Of a stretch of 39,282 bases of DNA, positions 9,767 to 20,963 are shown piece after piece. Numbering within the stretch: position 1 is the first letter of the stretch; every line of letters begins with the position of its first letter. Source of the stretch: Prevotella sp. (GTDB lineage Bacteria > Bacteroidota > Bacteroidia > Bacteroidales > Bacteroidaceae); the NCBI GenBank assembly GCA_017847725.1, contig JAGAXW010000030.1, forward strand, positions 1-39,282. The letters are read 5' to 3'. The notes under the pieces were generated by a model. The model searched no databases, was not told where the DNA came from, and was given only the letters and a program-made list of their open reading frames with translations. The position numbers and the translations under genes are program-made.

Positions 9767-11769
9767 CTTCTGAATAGTTCTACGGTAAACTTACAACCGA
9801 TGCGGTTAAACTTGGTGTTTAGGAAACTGCTGAACACTGCTGCAGACAAATATCTGGTCTTGATGCCATAGCCTATTTCGAAATAGGGCCTGGTGTGCTG
9901 TATGGACATGGCGCTGAGGTAGAAACGCTCGGTCTCAATGTTCGGGCCGAGCAGTGGAAGCCACGACAGTACGAGCAGCGGAGAGTCGTAAGAAACATGG
10001 CTACGGAGGTAGTAGTTCGACTCGTTGTACCAGCGTGGGTCTATCAGCTGGAACTGTCCTGTCCAGTCGTCGTCCCATCCGCTTGGCAGGTTCTCGTCGC
10101 GGAAATTGGTAAAGTCCACAAAATAGTCTGTGCTGCGGTGTGTATAGAATCCGGTGCCAAGCCGCAGGTTCAATATGCGTACGCTCTGGGCTTTATATCT
10201 ATAGACGGCATCAAACTCCCAGCGCTCATAGCTTAGGTTGGCGCGCAGTATGTTCTTGATGCTTCGCTCATAGTTTGCGGTCAGCGTGGGCCCATTCCTC
10301 CAAGGTGTCAGTTTGATGGTCAGCATGGGGGCAAAACTGCGATACTCGTCGGGCAGTCCGACGCTTCGCATTTCGTCCTTGGCTGTAGAGCTGCGACGGT
10401 GATAGTTGATACCGCCCATTATCTCCAGCCAGTCGAAGGCTTCTATATTATTGACAATCTGTACGTACTCGTCTCTGTAGTCAGGCATGCTGGCCAGCGA
10501 ATCGTGCTTCAGTTTGCGATAGGTCTCGTAGAGTGTGCCGTTGTTGATGCGGTTGCCGTTGCCCCACGAAATCTCTGCATATCCATTGCGCTTGGGGTTA
10601 TAGGTCATGCGCAAGGGCAGATGATAGTAGAACTGCTTGATCTTAAAGCTGTAACCCAGATTAGGCTCGAGCGACAGATAGCGGTGCTTGTTCCAGGCAT
10701 ACCGTAAACCGATGTTCAGCTTGTACGAAACGCCTTTGCTGTGGCTATATCCCATGTAGAGCGGGTTCAGCAGCGGTGATATGCGTAGGGATACGTTGCT
10801 CGAACTGGCATGTAGGCTGTTTACCATATTGTCTCCAATGATATCCCATGCGATATGTCTCAGTTTCCTGTATCTGTCGGGGGTGCTGTCGTTGCTGATG
10901 GCCTCGTCCTCCATCCTGCGTTTTTCGTAGATGGCCTGTTCCTCTTCTGTCAGTGCGCGTGGGCGCAGTTTCTCTATCAGTTCCTGGTCCACCTTGTCGT
11001 CGATAGAGTCGGGCAGGGTGACAGGACAGTTGTAATAGGCCTCGAATCGTGAATTCACGATGTTGCCCATGAACTTGAACGTCGACTCCGTATGACATTC
11101 GGTGGGGAGCACGCTGTGCAGCTTGTTCTGGTCCATTGTCGCACTCACCGTAAAGCTGATCATGTCGAATTTTCCTGCAAACTCTACCGACAGGATGCGC
11201 CCTGTCTGGCGGTCGATATAGGCCTGGCCGTTGACCAGCTGTGTATTAGCACTGCGCGGACGGAAGATGATGTAGGCATAGCGGCCTTCGTACTTCATCC
11301 TATATTTATAAAAGAACCGGTTGGTACGGTGAAATGGGGAAAGCAGCTTGTCCGGATATATTTGTGTGTTGTACAGGTTGGGCGTCAGCATCTCGAACAT
11401 GGTTGGCATGACGCTGCGGTGACTGGGTATGGTGCCGCTCACCACCTGCCTTTTCAGACTATAGTCGTTGATGTTGCGGAAATTCAGTTTGCAGTAGGCC
11501 TCGCCGATATATTCCCTGTCGCCTTTGGCAATGCTGTACATGGTGGGGATGAGAAACAGGCTAAAATTGCGTCGCTTGGTGCCGAAACTGTATACCATGT
11601 ACACGTTGTTCTCTTCGCTCTCAGTACCGTTGACAAAGGTGCCATAATAGTCCCACACACGGTTAATCGTTGCCGAATCGACAGAACGGTCACGTGCAAA
11701 AGAAATGCCGGGCATGAGTGTCATCAAGCCCAGCACGTATAGGAGTATGGTATGCAGTCTATGATTCAT
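9760..11769 (-). CDS. DUF5686-like outer-membrane beta-barrel protein
   Basis: A 669-residue secreted protein. The chosen ATG (11769) begins a clear signal peptide (NHRLHTILLYVLGLMT..GISFA). An earlier in-frame ATG at 11802 is rejected because the promoter boxes lie between the two. The N-terminal half resembles the periplasmic part of DUF5686 proteins. The C-terminal half is rich in alternating aromatic strands (YLSLEPNLGYSFKIKQFYYH, TARPYFEIGYG-like) and ends in RRW, as in outer-membrane barrels. The function of the family is not known to me. It is first in an operon with addA and addB. Confidence 0.7.
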   Translation of the reverse strand: MNHRLHTILLYVLGLMTLMPGISFARDRSVDSATINRVWDYYGTFVNGTESEENNVYMVYSFGTKRRNFSLFLIPTMYSIAKGDREYIGEAYCKLNFRNINDYSLKRQVVSGTIPSHRSVMPTMFEMLTPNLYNTQIYPDKLLSPFHRTNRFFYKYRMKYEGRYAYIIFRPRSANTQLVNGQAYIDRQTGRILSVEFAGKFDMISFTVSATMDQNKLHSVLPTECHTESTFKFMGNIVNSRFEAYYNCPVTLPDSIDDKVDQELIEKLRPRALTEEEQAIYEKRRMEDEAISNDSTPDRYRKLRHIAWDIIGDNMVNSLHASSSNVSLRISPLLNPLYMGYSHSKGVSYKLNIGLRYAWNKHRYLSLEPNLGYSFKIKQFYYHLPLRMTYNPKRNGYAEISWGNGNRINNGTLYETYRKLKHDSLASMPDYRDEYVQIVNNIEAFDWLEIMGGINYHRRSSTAKDEMRSVGLPDEYRSFAPMLTIKLTPWRNGPTLTANYERSIKNILRANLSYERWEFDAVYRYKAQSVRILNLRLGTGFYTHRSTDYFVDFTNFRDENLPSGWDDDWTGQFQLIDPRWYNESNYYLRSHVSYDSPLLVLSWLPLLGPNIETERFYLSAMSIQHTRPYFEIGYGIKTRYLSAAVFSSFLNTKFNRIGCKFTVELFRRW

Positions 11770-11774
11770 GACCC

Positions 11775-11805
11775 CAAAGTTACAAATAAAAAACGGAGTC
11801 ACAAA
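11775..11805 (-). promoter_or_regulatory. Promoter of the DUF5686-addA-addB operon, near leaderless
   Basis: On the minus strand the -33 TTTG (11805-11802) and -7 TAACTTTG (11782-11775) boxes are 19 nt apart. Transcription would start at about 11768-11771, and the ATG of the signal-peptide ORF begins at 11769, so the mRNA may be leaderless. Confidence 0.65.
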
Positions 11806-11809
11806 AATT

Positions 11810-12682
11810 TTAGCCCAAATATTTCATGAGGATACGAGCATTGCCAGAGTCGCGCAGCTTTGCGATACTCTTTTCACGTATCTGACGAACGCGCTCACGT
11901 GTCAGACCCAGCTGGTCGCCAATCTCCTCCAGGCCTTTCTCGTGGCAGCCAATGCCGAAACATTCGCGGATAATGGTGATTTCGCGCTCTTTCAGCACCT
12001 TCTGCAGTACGCTGTTCAGCTCTTGAGCCATCGACTCGTGGTCTACGTGGCGGTCTGTGCGCGAGTCGTCGCCACTGGCCATCACGTCCAGCATGCAGTT
12101 GTCTTCACCATCCTGGAAGGGAGCGTCGATAGAGACGTGGTGGCCGTCGGCCATCAGGCTCTGCCCGATTTTCTCTTCGTCCAGACTGGTCACGTCGCTC
12201 AGTTCGGAGATAGAGGGGTGGCGCTGGTTTTCCTGCTCAAACTTATTGATTTCGTGGTTTATCTTGCTCAGCGAGCCAACTTGGTTGAGTGGCAGGCGCA
12301 CGATGCGGCTTTGCTCGGCAATAGCCTGCAGGATAGACTGGCGAATCCACCACACGGCATAGGATATGAATTTGAAGCCGCGTGTCTCGTCAAATTTCTG
12401 TGCAGCCTTTATCAGTCCGATATTACCCTCGTCAATTAGGTCGGTCAGCGTCAGGCCCTGATGCTGATACTGCTTGGCCACTGATACGACAAAGCGCAGG
12501 TTGGCAGTGACCAGTTTGTCCTTGGCGCGCTCGCCCTCGGGACCGCCTTTGCGAATCTTCTGGGCCAGTTCGATTTCCTCATCGATGCTAATCAATGGGG
12601 CACGACCGATTTCTACCAGATACTTGTCCAGTGCTTCGCTCGAACGATTGGTAATACTCTTTTGAATCTTTAGTTGTCTCAT
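11810..12682 (-). CDS. rpoD: Primary RNA polymerase sigma factor (RpoD/SigA)
   Basis: A 290-residue sigma-70 family protein of the short Bacteroidota type: region 1.2 (SEALDKYLVEIGRAPLIS), no region 1.1, region 2 (ANLRFVVSVAKQYQHQG, LTDLIDEGNIGLIKAAQKFD, FISYAVWWIRQSI), region 3 and region 4 (LTRERVRQIREKSIAKLR). It is the housekeeping factor that recognises the TTTG / TAnnTTTG promoters seen throughout this window. It is transcribed alone, between the DEAD helicase and the DUF5686-like gene. Confidence 0.97.
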   Translation of the reverse strand: MRQLKIQKSITNRSSEALDKYLVEIGRAPLISIDEEIELAQKIRKGGPEGERAKDKLVTANLRFVVSVAKQYQHQGLTLTDLIDEGNIGLIKAAQKFDETRGFKFISYAVWWIRQSILQAIAEQSRIVRLPLNQVGSLSKINHEINKFEQENQRHPSISELSDVTSLDEEKIGQSLMADGHHVSIDAPFQDGEDNCMLDVMASGDDSRTDRHVDHESMAQELNSVLQKVLKEREITIIRECFGIGCHEKGLEEIGDQLGLTRERVRQIREKSIAKLRDSGNARILMKYLG

Positions 12683-12756
12683 CTTTTACTCTTAAAATAT
12701 AGTATAACTATCTGAAAATCAGTATCCTGAATTAAATAATACCCTTTAAAGCGGTG

Positions 12757-12764
12757 CAAAGTTA
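12757..12764 (-). promoter_or_regulatory. Probable rpoD -7 box
   Basis: TAACTTTG on the minus strand, matching TAnnTTTG, lies 75 nt before the rpoD ATG. No convincing -33 TTTG is found at the right distance, so the assignment rests on one box. Confidence 0.45.
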
Positions 12765-12806
12765 CAAAAAAAATCTATTCGTTGTTCTTCTAGAGTCGAT
12801 TTTTTT

Positions 12807-12826
12807 GCATTAAAAATGTTTAATGC
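12807..12826. other. AT-rich hairpin after the DEAD helicase gene
   Basis: A perfect 8-bp stem (12807-12814 with 12819-12826) with a 4-nt loop lies 10 nt after the helicase stop. On the minus strand it is followed by A residues, not T, so it is a poor intrinsic terminator; it may instead protect the 3' end. Confidence 0.35.
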
Positions 12827-12835
12827 ACCGGGGCG

Positions 12836-14125
12836 TCATTTCTTCTTGCTTTTGGCTTTCTGGCCGCCTTGTTCTTTCGGTCGTGATGAATGGCGGCCGG
12901 AGTGACGGTTTTGTTTCTGTGCGTTGCGCCCTCTGCCGCCACGTCCTCGTGAGCTTTTTCGCGGACCGGATGTCTTGTACTCCGGTCCTTCGCCCACTTC
13001 GGCGGGCAGTTGGTTCTTGGTGATGTCCTTTTCCAGGAAGCGCTCGATGTCGGAGAAGTAGCGCATGTCGGCGTCAGAGACGAAGGTGATGGCTATACCG
13101 TCGCGCTGTGCGCGTGCTGTGCGGCCGATGCGGTGTACGTAGTCTTCGGCATCGCGTGGCACGTCGTAGTTGATGACCATCAGGATGTCGTCGATGTCGA
13201 TGCCGCGTGCCACGATGTCGGTTGCTACGAGCACGTCTACCTGTCCGGCCTTGAAGCGGTACATGACGTCGTCGCGTTCCTGCTGCGACAGGTCGCTGTG
13301 CATGGGAGCGCAGTTGATGTTCATGTGCTGCAGTTCTCGTGTGATGACCTTCACCTTCTCTTTCTTGCCCGAGAAGATGATGACACGTTTCAGTTCGCCG
13401 GCCTTGAAGAGATGGCGGATGACGGCCAGCTTCTGTGGCTCGTAGCAGACGTATGCCGACTGCTGTATCTTCTCAGCAGGTTTGGAAACGGCGATTTTCA
13501 CCTCTGCAGGATTCTGAAGCAGTGTGTGTGCCAGTTGCTGTATCTTGCTGGGCATTGTTGCCGAGAACATGATGGTCTGGTGGTTGGCAGGCAGCAGTTT
13601 GGCTATCTGCAGGATGTCTTCCGAAAATCCCATGTCGAGCATGCGGTCAGCCTCGTCGAGTACAAAGAATGAGAGGCGGCTGAGGTCAACATGCCCCATG
13701 CGGATGTGCGAGAGCAGGCGACCGGGTGTGGCGATAATCACGTCGGCACCCATCTTGAGCCCCTTCATTTCCTGGTCGAAGCGGTTTCCGTCGTTTCCAC
13801 CGTACACGGCGACAGAGGATACCCCGTCGAGATAATAGCCGAAGCCCTGCATGGCCTGGTCGATTTGTTGGGCGAGTTCGCGGGTGGGCGACATGATGAT
13901 GCAGTTGACGGCATCACGCGGAAAGCCGCCGTCGTCCAGCATGCTCAGTATAGGCAGCAGATAGGCGGCCGTCTTTCCCGTACCAGTCTGTGCCACGCCT
14001 ATCAGGTCGCGGCCGTCGAGAATTTCCGGGATGCAACGCTCCTGGATGGGCGTCATTTCCTCGAAGTGCATGTCATAGAGTGCATCGAGGATGTTGTCGT
14101 TGAGATATGTTTCTTCAAAAGTCAT
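12836..14125 (-). CDS. DEAD-box RNA helicase (RhlE-like)
   Basis: A 429-residue DEAD-box ATPase for RNA unwinding in ribosome assembly or mRNA decay. Motifs in order: Q motif (FEEMTPIQERCIP), Walker A AQTGTGKTAAYLLP, PTRELAQQ, VLDEADRMLDMGF, SAT in FSATMPSKI, ATDIVARGIDIDD and HRIGRTAR. The last 60 residues are a basic, Arg/Gly/Lys-rich disordered tail (SSRGRGGRGRNAQKQ) typical of RhlE-type proteins and likely RNA binding. The ATG directly follows the lptG stop with no gap, so it is co-translated with lptG. Confidence 0.93.
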   Translation of the reverse strand: MTFEETYLNDNILDALYDMHFEEMTPIQERCIPEILDGRDLIGVAQTGTGKTAAYLLPILSMLDDGGFPRDAVNCIIMSPTRELAQQIDQAMQGFGYYLDGVSSVAVYGGNDGNRFDQEMKGLKMGADVIIATPGRLLSHIRMGHVDLSRLSFFVLDEADRMLDMGFSEDILQIAKLLPANHQTIMFSATMPSKIQQLAHTLLQNPAEVKIAVSKPAEKIQQSAYVCYEPQKLAVIRHLFKAGELKRVIIFSGKKEKVKVITRELQHMNINCAPMHSDLSQQERDDVMYRFKAGQVDVLVATDIVARGIDIDDILMVINYDVPRDAEDYVHRIGRTARAQRDGIAITFVSDADMRYFSDIERFLEKDITKNQLPAEVGEGPEYKTSGPRKSSRGRGGRGRNAQKQNRHSGRHSSRPKEQGGQKAKSKKK

Positions 14126-15316
14126 TTAATTCGGTGCTTGTTTGTAACAATAATATGCCACGAAGGCGTAGAGAATATTAGGTATCCAGGCCGCCAGCAT
14201 GGGTGGCGTCCCGGCATTGATGGCAAAGGTGGCGCTGACTGTCTGCAGCAGGATGTAGGTGAACGACAGTGCCAGTCCGATGCCCAGGTACATACCCATG
14301 CCGCCTTTGCGCTTGCGCGACGACAGCGAAAGGCCGATGATGGTCAGGATAAACGAGGCGAAGGAGGAGGCGATGCGCTTGTGATACTCCACCTCATACT
14401 GTACCACGTTCGACGAGCCACGCTGCTGCTGCTTGGAGATATATCTCAGCAGCTCTGGCGAGGTGAAGGTCTCCTGCTGACCCTTGGAGAAGACGAGGTC
14501 CATGGGCTCCATCTGTATCATCGTGTCCAGTTCCACGCCGGTGGTTATCTGTTCGCGCATGCCCTTCAGCGTACGTATCTTGTAGTTGCGGGCTTTCCAG
14601 TGGTAGCGCGAGTCGCTGATGGTGTCATACTGGATGACGTTGGCGTTCAGCTGGCTGACCATCTTCTTGTTCTCGAACTTATACAGCGCAAAGCCATAGC
14701 CCGTCTTGCGGATGTCGTCGTACTGTGAGATGTAGGCCACGGTGCCCTTGTCCACCATCAGCTGGATGTTGGATGCCGACGTGTTCTTCGTGTTGTTCTT
14801 GTAGAGCGCCTCAAAGTCGTGGCGCACCACGGTGCCCTTGGGAATGATGTAGGCGCCCAGGTAGAAGTTCAGCACGGCGATGATGGCGGCAGAGATGAGG
14901 TAGGGGCGCATCAGTCGCTTGAAGCTCATGCCACAGGCCAGCATGGCGATAATCTCCGAATTGCCGGCCAGTTTGGAGGTGAAGAAGATGACGGCGATAA
15001 AGACGAACAGCGGCGAGAACAGGTTGGAGAAGTAGGGCACGAAATTGACGTAGTAGTCGAAGACGATGGCCCGCAACGGTGCATTGTTGGTGGTGAATTT
15101 CGCCAGGTTCTCGTTGATGTCGAAGACGATGGATATGGAGATAATCAGGATGATGGAGTAGAAGTAGGTGCCGATGAATTTGTTGATGATATACCAGTCC
15201 ATGCGCTTGACGTGGCTGAAGGGGTTGTACCTCTTCAGCCACTCCAATCGCTGCCACGGAATGTTTCTCCACAGCCTGCGCATGGTAATCATCATCTGTT
15301 TCAGTCGTTTGTTCAT
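14126..15316 (-). CDS. LptF/LptG-family lipopolysaccharide export permease
   Basis: A YjgP/YjgQ-family permease, part of the Lpt ABC transporter that extracts LPS from the inner membrane. The N-terminal helix IINKFIGTYFYSIILIISIS is followed by further membrane segments (FSPLFVFIAVIFFTSKLAG, LISAAIIAVLNFYLGAYII), a periplasmic beta domain, then C-terminal helices. The ATG at 15316 is chosen because it overlaps the tgt stop as ATGA; an upstream in-frame ATG at 15355 would overlap tgt by 43 nt. This gives 396 residues. Bacteroidota often have a single fused role for LptF and LptG, so I give no letter. Confidence 0.88.
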   Translation of the reverse strand: MNKRLKQMMITMRRLWRNIPWQRLEWLKRYNPFSHVKRMDWYIINKFIGTYFYSIILIISISIVFDINENLAKFTTNNAPLRAIVFDYYVNFVPYFSNLFSPLFVFIAVIFFTSKLAGNSEIIAMLACGMSFKRLMRPYLISAAIIAVLNFYLGAYIIPKGTVVRHDFEALYKNNTKNTSASNIQLMVDKGTVAYISQYDDIRKTGYGFALYKFENKKMVSQLNANVIQYDTISDSRYHWKARNYKIRTLKGMREQITTGVELDTMIQMEPMDLVFSKGQQETFTSPELLRYISKQQQRGSSNVVQYEVEYHKRIASSFASFILTIIGLSLSSRKRKGGMGMYLGIGLALSFTYILLQTVSATFAINAGTPPMLAAWIPNILYAFVAYYCYKQAPN

Positions 15317-16440
15317 CTGCGGCGTCCCAAGTTGTCTATTACGCTTCTTTTCCACTGGGTGAAGTCACCTATCTCTATATGTGCGCGCGCATCGGTCACC
15401 AGTCGCAGGTAGAAGCTGAGGTTGTGGATGGAAGCAATCTGCATGGCCAGCAGCTCCTGCGCCTTGAAAAGGTGGTGCAGATAAGCCTTGGAGTGTATGC
15501 GGTCTACGTCGCATCCGTCGGGGTCGATGGGTGAGAAGTCGTGTTCCCATTTCTTGTTGCGCATGTTCATGGTGCCCTCGTAGGTGAAGAGCATCGCGTT
15601 ACGCCCGTTGCGGGTGGGCATCACGCAGTCGAACATGTCGACACCGCGCTCGATGGCTTCCAGGATGTTCTGCGGCGTGCCGACCCCCATCAGGTAGCGG
15701 GGCTTGTCCTTTGGCAGGATGGCGTTCACCACTTCTATCATGTCGTACATCACCTCCGTAGGTTCGCCGACGGCCAGTCCGCCGATGGCGTTGCCCTCAG
15801 CGCCCTTGTCGGCCACATACTTGGCCGCCTCCTGCCTGAGGTCCTTATAGGTGCAGCCCTGTACGATGGGGAACAGCGCCTGCTTGTGGCCGTAGAGCGG
15901 CTCCGTCTCGTTGAAGCGCTTGATGCAGCGGTCCAGCCAGCGCTGGGTCAGTCCCAGCGACTTCTTGGCGTACTGGTAGTCGCTCTGTCCCGGCGGGCAC
16001 TCGTCCAGTGCCATCATGATGTCGGCTCCGATGATGCGCTCTGTGTCCATCACGTTCTCAGGCGTGAAGATGTGTTTTGAACCGTCGATGTGGCTGCGAA
16101 ACTCGCAGCCCTCTTCTCTCAGTTTGCGTATGCCCGTCAGCGAGAACACCTGAAAGCCGCCCGAATCTGTCAGGATGGGGCGGTCCCATGTGTTGAAGCG
16201 GTGCAGGCCGCCGGCCATGCGCAGCGTCTCGAGTCCGGGGCGCAGGTAGAGGTGATAGGTGTTGCCCAGAATGATTTGTGCCTTCACCTGCTCGCGCAGT
16301 TCGCTGAAGTGGACACCCTTCACGGAGCCACAGGTGCCCACGGGCATGAAGATAGGGGTCTTTATCTGTCCGTGGTCAGTGGTTATGATACCGCTGCGGG
16401 CGTCACTGCAGGTGTCGCTGTGTTGTATTTCGAACGTCAT
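15313..16440 (-). CDS. tgt: tRNA-guanine (queuine) transglycosylase
   Basis: A 375-residue Tgt, which exchanges G34 of GUN anticodons for a queuosine precursor. Family motifs are present: IFMPVGTCGSVKG, ILGNTYHLYLRPG, LTDSGGFQVFSL (catalytic Asp region), FPIVQG, GGLAVGEP and DCVMPTRNGRNA. The usual zinc motif CxCxxC is absent: the region reads GCDVDRIHSKAYLHHL, with only Cys310 left, while the downstream His339 (SIHNLSFY) is kept. The gene starts 18 nt after lon and overlaps lptG by 4 nt, so lon-tgt-lptG-DEAD helicase looks like one transcription unit. Confidence 0.95.
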   Translation of the reverse strand: MTFEIQHSDTCSDARSGIITTDHGQIKTPIFMPVGTCGSVKGVHFSELREQVKAQIILGNTYHLYLRPGLETLRMAGGLHRFNTWDRPILTDSGGFQVFSLTGIRKLREEGCEFRSHIDGSKHIFTPENVMDTERIIGADIMMALDECPPGQSDYQYAKKSLGLTQRWLDRCIKRFNETEPLYGHKQALFPIVQGCTYKDLRQEAAKYVADKGAEGNAIGGLAVGEPTEVMYDMIEVVNAILPKDKPRYLMGVGTPQNILEAIERGVDMFDCVMPTRNGRNAMLFTYEGTMNMRNKKWEHDFSPIDPDGCDVDRIHSKAYLHHLFKAQELLAMQIASIHNLSFYLRLVTDARAHIEIGDFTQWKRSVIDNLGRRR

Positions 16441-16458
16441 ATCCTTGCAGTAGCCGGT

Positions 16459-18930
16459 TTACTCCTCATTCTTCGTTTTCTCCTCTGGGATGTCGAACGT
16501 CAGCGGATGCTCTACAATCTCGTCGGTGAGTGCAAAGTTCCAGACGTCCTGTACGTTCTCCACATAGTGGAATGTCACGCCTTTCAGGTACATCTCCGGA
16601 ATCTCGTTGATGTCCTTCTCGTTTTCCTTGCACATGACGATGTCCGTGATGCCGGCGCGCTTGGCCGCCAGAATCTTCTCCTTGATGCCGCCCACGGGGA
16701 GCACCTTGCCGCGCAGCGTTATCTCGCCGGTCATGGCCGTGTTCTTGCGCACCTTGCGCTGCGTCAGTGCCGAGGCGATGCTGGTGGCGATGGTGATGCC
16801 TGCCGACGGACCGTCCTTGGGCGTGGCGCCCTCCGGCACATGGATGTGTATGTTCCAGTTGTCGAAGATGCGATAGTCGATGCCGAGCTTGTCGACGTGG
16901 GCCTTGACATATTCGAGGGCGATGACGGCCGACTCCTTCATCACGTCGCCCAGGTTGCCCGTCAGTGTCAGCTTGGAGCCCTTGCCCTTCGACAGCGATG
17001 TCTCGATGAACAGAATCTCGCCGCCTACGCTGGTCCATGCCAGTCCGGTGACGACACCGGCATAGGCGTTGCCCTGATAGATGTCGCGGTAGAAGGGAGG
17101 CTTGCCCAGCAGGTCTTCAATCTCAGTGGGAGTAATCTTCTCATAGGGCAGTTCGCCGTTTTCAGCCTTCTTGTAGGCCATCTTGCGCAGCGCCTTGTTG
17201 ATTTGCTTCTCCAACTGGCGCACGCCGCTCTCACGGGTATATTGCTCGATGATTTTCTCGATGGCCGTCTTGCTGAATGTCAGTTTCTTGTCGACGAGGC
17301 CGGTGTTCTCCTTCTCCTTCGGTATCAGGTGTCGCTTGGCAATCTCATATTTCTCTTCAGTGATATAGCCGCTCACCTCGATAATCTCCATGCGGTCCAG
17401 GAGCGGACGGGGAATGGTGCCCAGATTGTTGGCCGTGGCGATGAACATCACCTTCGACAGGTCGTAGTCCACGTCGAGATAGTTGTCATGGAAGGCTCCG
17501 TTCTGCTCCGGGTCGAGCACCTCGAGCAGTGCCGATGCCGGGTCGCCGTTATGGGTGTTCTGCGTCACCTTGTCTATCTCGTCGAGGATGAATACAGGGT
17601 TTGACGAGCCAGCCTTCTGGATGTTCTTGATGATGCGGCCGGGCATAGCGCCGATGTAGGTACGGCGGTGGCCGCGAATCTCAGCCTCGTCGTGCAGTCC
17701 GCCCAGCGATACGCGAACATATTTACGCTTCAAGGCGTCGGCAATCGACTTGCCCAGCGAGGTCTTGCCGACCCCCGGAGGACCGTAGAGGCAGAGGATG
17801 GGCGACTTCAGGTCGCCACGTAGCGACAGTACGGCGATGTATTCCAGAATACGCTCCTTCACCTTCTCCATACCATAGTGGTCGCGGTCCAGTATCTTCT
17901 GTGCCCGTTGCAGGTTCAGGTCGTCTTTCGTATATTCGCCCCAAGGCAGTCCTACCAGTGTCTGCAGGTAGGTCAGCTGCACGTTGAAGTCTGGCGAGTT
18001 CGGATTTACCTGATCCAGCTTCTCCACCTCCTTGTAGAAGAAGTCCTTCACCTCCTCGGGCCATTTCTTCTTGCGGGCCTTCTCCAGCAGTTCCTTCTTC
18101 TCAGGCGTGTTCTCGTTGCCCATTTCGGCCTGCAGGTTCTTGATTTGCTGCTGCAGGAAGTAGTTGCGCTGCTGCTCGTCGATGTCGTCGCGCGTCTTGT
18201 TGCGGATGTCCAGTTTCAGGGTTTGCAGCGATATCTCGCGGTTGACGATGCGCAGCGTGTTGAACAGTCGCTCCTTGATGGAGTCAATCTGCAGCAGGGC
18301 CATCTTCTCCTTGATGGAGAAAGGCATGTTCGAGCAGATGAAGTTGAGCGCCATGATGTTGTTGCCCACATTCTTGATGGCAAACGAGGCCTCTTCGGGA
18401 ATCTCGTCGCTCATCTTGATGTATTCGGCAGTCTGGTTGCGCAGGTCTTCCACGGCGGTGTAGAACTCAACGTCTTTGCGGTCGGGCTCCTCCTCGGGGG
18501 CGGCCGTCACCCGACCTATCAGGTAGGGCTTATATTTCATCAGCTCCATCAGGTGCAGGCGGCCTAGGCCTTGCACGATGGCCGTGATGTTGCCGTTGGG
18601 CAGTGTCAGTATCTTCAGCACCTTGGCGAAGACGCCCACGTCGTAGAGGTCGGCGCGGATGGGGCTCTCCACCTCCGGGTCGCGCTGGCACACCACACCT
18701 ATCAGGCCGTTGTTCTTCTCTGCCTTGCGAATGAGCGTCATGCTCGACTCGCGGCCAATCAGTATCGGCGAGACTACACCGGGAAACAGCACCAGGTTGC
18801 GTACTGCCAGGATGGGCAGCGAGTCGGGCATTTCCATATTTGTCAGGTCACTGTAATCGCCCTCTACGTCGGCAATCATCGAGAACGACCTGTTCCTGTT
18901 ATCCATGTACATTGTTATTTTCTCTTCCAT
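16459..18930 (-). CDS. lon: ATP-dependent Lon protease
   Basis: A Lon protease of 823 residues from the ATG at 18930. A longer in-frame start at 18942 lies upstream of the predicted transcription start and is rejected. Domains in order: N-terminal substrate-binding domain ([19 protein letters not shown]), coiled coil near residues 240-300, AAA+ module with Walker [14 protein letters not shown] and Walker [10 protein letters not shown], and protease domain with the Ser in [12 protein letters not shown] (about residue 709) and the Lys in GGIKEKI (about 750-752). It degrades misfolded and regulatory proteins in the cytoplasm, including labile antitoxins in other bacteria. Confidence 0.96.
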   Translation of the reverse strand: MEEKITMYMDNRNRSFSMIADVEGDYSDLTNMEMPDSLPILAVRNLVLFPGVVSPILIGRESSMTLIRKAEKNNGLIGVVCQRDPEVESPIRADLYDVGVFAKVLKILTLPNGNITAIVQGLGRLHLMELMKYKPYLIGRVTAAPEEEPDRKDVEFYTAVEDLRNQTAEYIKMSDEIPEEASFAIKNVGNNIMALNFICSNMPFSIKEKMALLQIDSIKERLFNTLRIVNREISLQTLKLDIRNKTRDDIDEQQRNYFLQQQIKNLQAEMGNENTPEKKELLEKARKKKWPEEVKDFFYKEVEKLDQVNPNSPDFNVQLTYLQTLVGLPWGEYTKDDLNLQRAQKILDRDHYGMEKVKERILEYIAVLSLRGDLKSPILCLYGPPGVGKTSLGKSIADALKRKYVRVSLGGLHDEAEIRGHRRTYIGAMPGRIIKNIQKAGSSNPVFILDEIDKVTQNTHNGDPASALLEVLDPEQNGAFHDNYLDVDYDLSKVMFIATANNLGTIPRPLLDRMEIIEVSGYITEEKYEIAKRHLIPKEKENTGLVDKKLTFSKTAIEKIIEQYTRESGVRQLEKQINKALRKMAYKKAENGELPYEKITPTEIEDLLGKPPFYRDIYQGNAYAGVVTGLAWTSVGGEILFIETSLSKGKGSKLTLTGNLGDVMKESAVIALEYVKAHVDKLGIDYRIFDNWNIHIHVPEGATPKDGPSAGITIATSIASALTQRKVRKNTAMTGEITLRGKVLPVGGIKEKILAAKRAGITDIVMCKENEKDINEIPEMYLKGVTFHYVENVQDVWNFALTDEIVEHPLTFDIPEEKTKNEE

Positions 18931-18939
18931 AATGAGCCG

Positions 18940-18947
18940 CAAAGGTA
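18940..18947 (-). promoter_or_regulatory. lon -7 promoter box
   Basis: TACCTTTG on the minus strand fits TAnnTTTG. It predicts a start near 18934, only a few nt before the ATG at 18930, and decides against the longer start at 18942. No clear -33 box was found. Confidence 0.55.
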
Positions 18948-19026
18948 CAAAATAAATTTCAAATATCAGACTGTTGATAAGATATTTTAATATCTTTGTG
19001 CAAAAACCCGTCTTGGCAGCCCTGCG

Positions 19027-20850
<1,824 letters not shown>

Positions 20851-20866
20851 TCGAAGAAAATTTCCA

Positions 20867-20874
20867 CAAAATTA
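20867..20874 (-). promoter_or_regulatory. Probable recQ -7 box
   Basis: TAATTTTG on the minus strand, 17 nt before the recQ ATG. The -33 match is weak, so this is a one-box prediction with a leader of about 10 nt. Confidence 0.45.
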
Positions 20875-20918
20875 ATATTTTTTTCCGAAAAAAATAACAA
20901 TATTTCAAAAATATTCAC

Positions 20919-20926
20919 TATATTTG
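20919..20926 (+). promoter_or_regulatory. Probable -7 box for the AraC-type gene
   Basis: TATATTTG fits TAnnTTTG and lies 38 nt before the ATG of the regulator gene. The region upstream is AT-rich without an obvious -33 TTTG. Confidence 0.5.
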
Positions 20927-20963
20927 CAAAGGAAATGTATAAAAGAATTAATCAATCAAGGGT

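Noticed and set aside
11770-11802. Longer start for the DUF5686-like protein
   Set aside because: It would place the -7 promoter box inside the coding region and put extra residues before the signal peptide.
15317-15355. Longer start for the LptF/LptG permease
   Set aside because: The ATGA overlap with the tgt stop at 15316 is the better coupled start.
16090-17604. 504-codon plus-strand frame opposite tgt and lon
   Set aside because: It spans two real minus-strand genes and their gap; no motif and no promoter.
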